43,807 nucleotides of DNA from an uncultured Clostridia bacterium (GTDB lineage: Bacteria > Bacillota > Clostridia > Christensenellales > Borkfalkiaceae): NCBI GenBank assembly GCA_947624965.1, contig CANQMN010000015.1:1-43807 (forward strand). Direction: 5' to 3'. The notes beneath the pieces are model-generated. The model was not told the DNA's origin, did not search any database, and saw nothing but the letters and a program-made list of their open reading frames with translations. Below are positions 43,796 through 43,807 of the stretch, piece after piece (position 1 is the stretch's first letter; each line of letters starts with the position of its first letter). Both the position numbers and the translations under genes were made by a program.

Positions 43796-43807
43796 GCGCC
43801 ATTAGCT

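Larger units (their letters stand above)
43428..43807 (+). repeat. Tandem array of tRNA-Arg-like modules with hairpin spacers
   Basis: Four module starts at 43428, 43575, 43725 and 43796 (spacings 147, 150 and 71 nt), the last cut by the window end. Each begins with the same tRNA 5' part, GCGCCGTTAGCTCAATTGG then ATAGAGC. Units A and B share almost their full length, with short hairpins GCGTCC/GGACGC and GTTCC/GGAAC in the spacers. None of the modules has the acceptor 3' strand ACGGCGC that would close the cloverleaf. Confidence 0.8.

Noticed and set aside
43590-43805. A 71-codon frame in the tRNA-like array (PLAQLDRALVYG-type peptide)
   Set aside because: This peptide is the familiar false translation of tRNA D-arm and anticodon sequence, so it is not a gene.

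Overview
The window looks like a piece of chromosome from an endospore-forming, anaerobic, GC-rich member of the Firmicutes, probably Clostridia. The evidence is a pyruvate:ferredoxin oxidoreductase, spoIVA, spoVAD and spoVAE, sigma-E-like promoters, a lysine riboswitch over the diaminopimelate pathway, DtxR-type metal regulation and strong SD/sigma-A signals. A gut lineage near Christensenellales is only a guess from the style of the proteins. No phage, transposase, CRISPR or plasmid gene is visible; the window reads as core genome with a sugar-use cluster and several odd loci.

Layout. 1-2.3 kb: 5' part of nifJ on the minus strand, divergent from clpB (2.5-5.1 kb), then a DtxR/MntR-type regulator. 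5.6-6.0 kb: tRNA-Thr(GGT) on the minus strand with a clear promoter and terminator. 6.1-9.15 kb: minus-strand lysine/DAP operon asd-dapA-dapB with its own promoter and a lysine riboswitch ending in a terminator. 9.2-14.7 kb: plus-strand operon of a DUF624-like membrane protein, a methyltransferase, hslO, and TPR- and HEAT-type proteins of unknown role. 14.7-18.6 kb: spoIVA behind a sigma-E promoter, then a two-gene operon of a membrane-anchored protein with a ribosomal uL15-like tail and an MscS channel.

18.7-28 kb: arabinose/galactoside cluster araB-araD-araA, a GH36 alpha-galactosidase-type enzyme, a UDP-sugar pyrophosphorylase-family enzyme, a small helical protein and a GH51 arabinofuranosidase. 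The glycosidases lack signal peptides, so they should act on imported oligosaccharides; arabinose would enter the pentose phosphate pathway as D-xylulose-5-phosphate. No transporter or araR regulator is in view. 28-32 kb: a membrane-anchored ComEC-like metallo-hydrolase, recX, birA and the NAD(P)HX repair enzyme. 32-36 kb: a nadD-yqeK fusion, rsfS, a DUF4097-like lipoprotein, two small membrane proteins, and a DeoC-like protein that appears to have lost its catalytic residues and sits behind a sigma-E-like promoter. 36-43 kb: secA, a 36-bp tandem-repeat block, prfB, tsaD, spoVAD and spoVAE.

43.1-43.8 kb: an AT-rich cluster of DnaA-box-like sites, a near-consensus promoter, and then a tandem array of incomplete tRNA-Arg-like modules running off the end of the window. 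This array, the catalytically degenerate DeoC homologue and the membrane uL15-like protein are the most unusual things here. All calls come from reading the sequence and translated proteins by eye; no database search was run.
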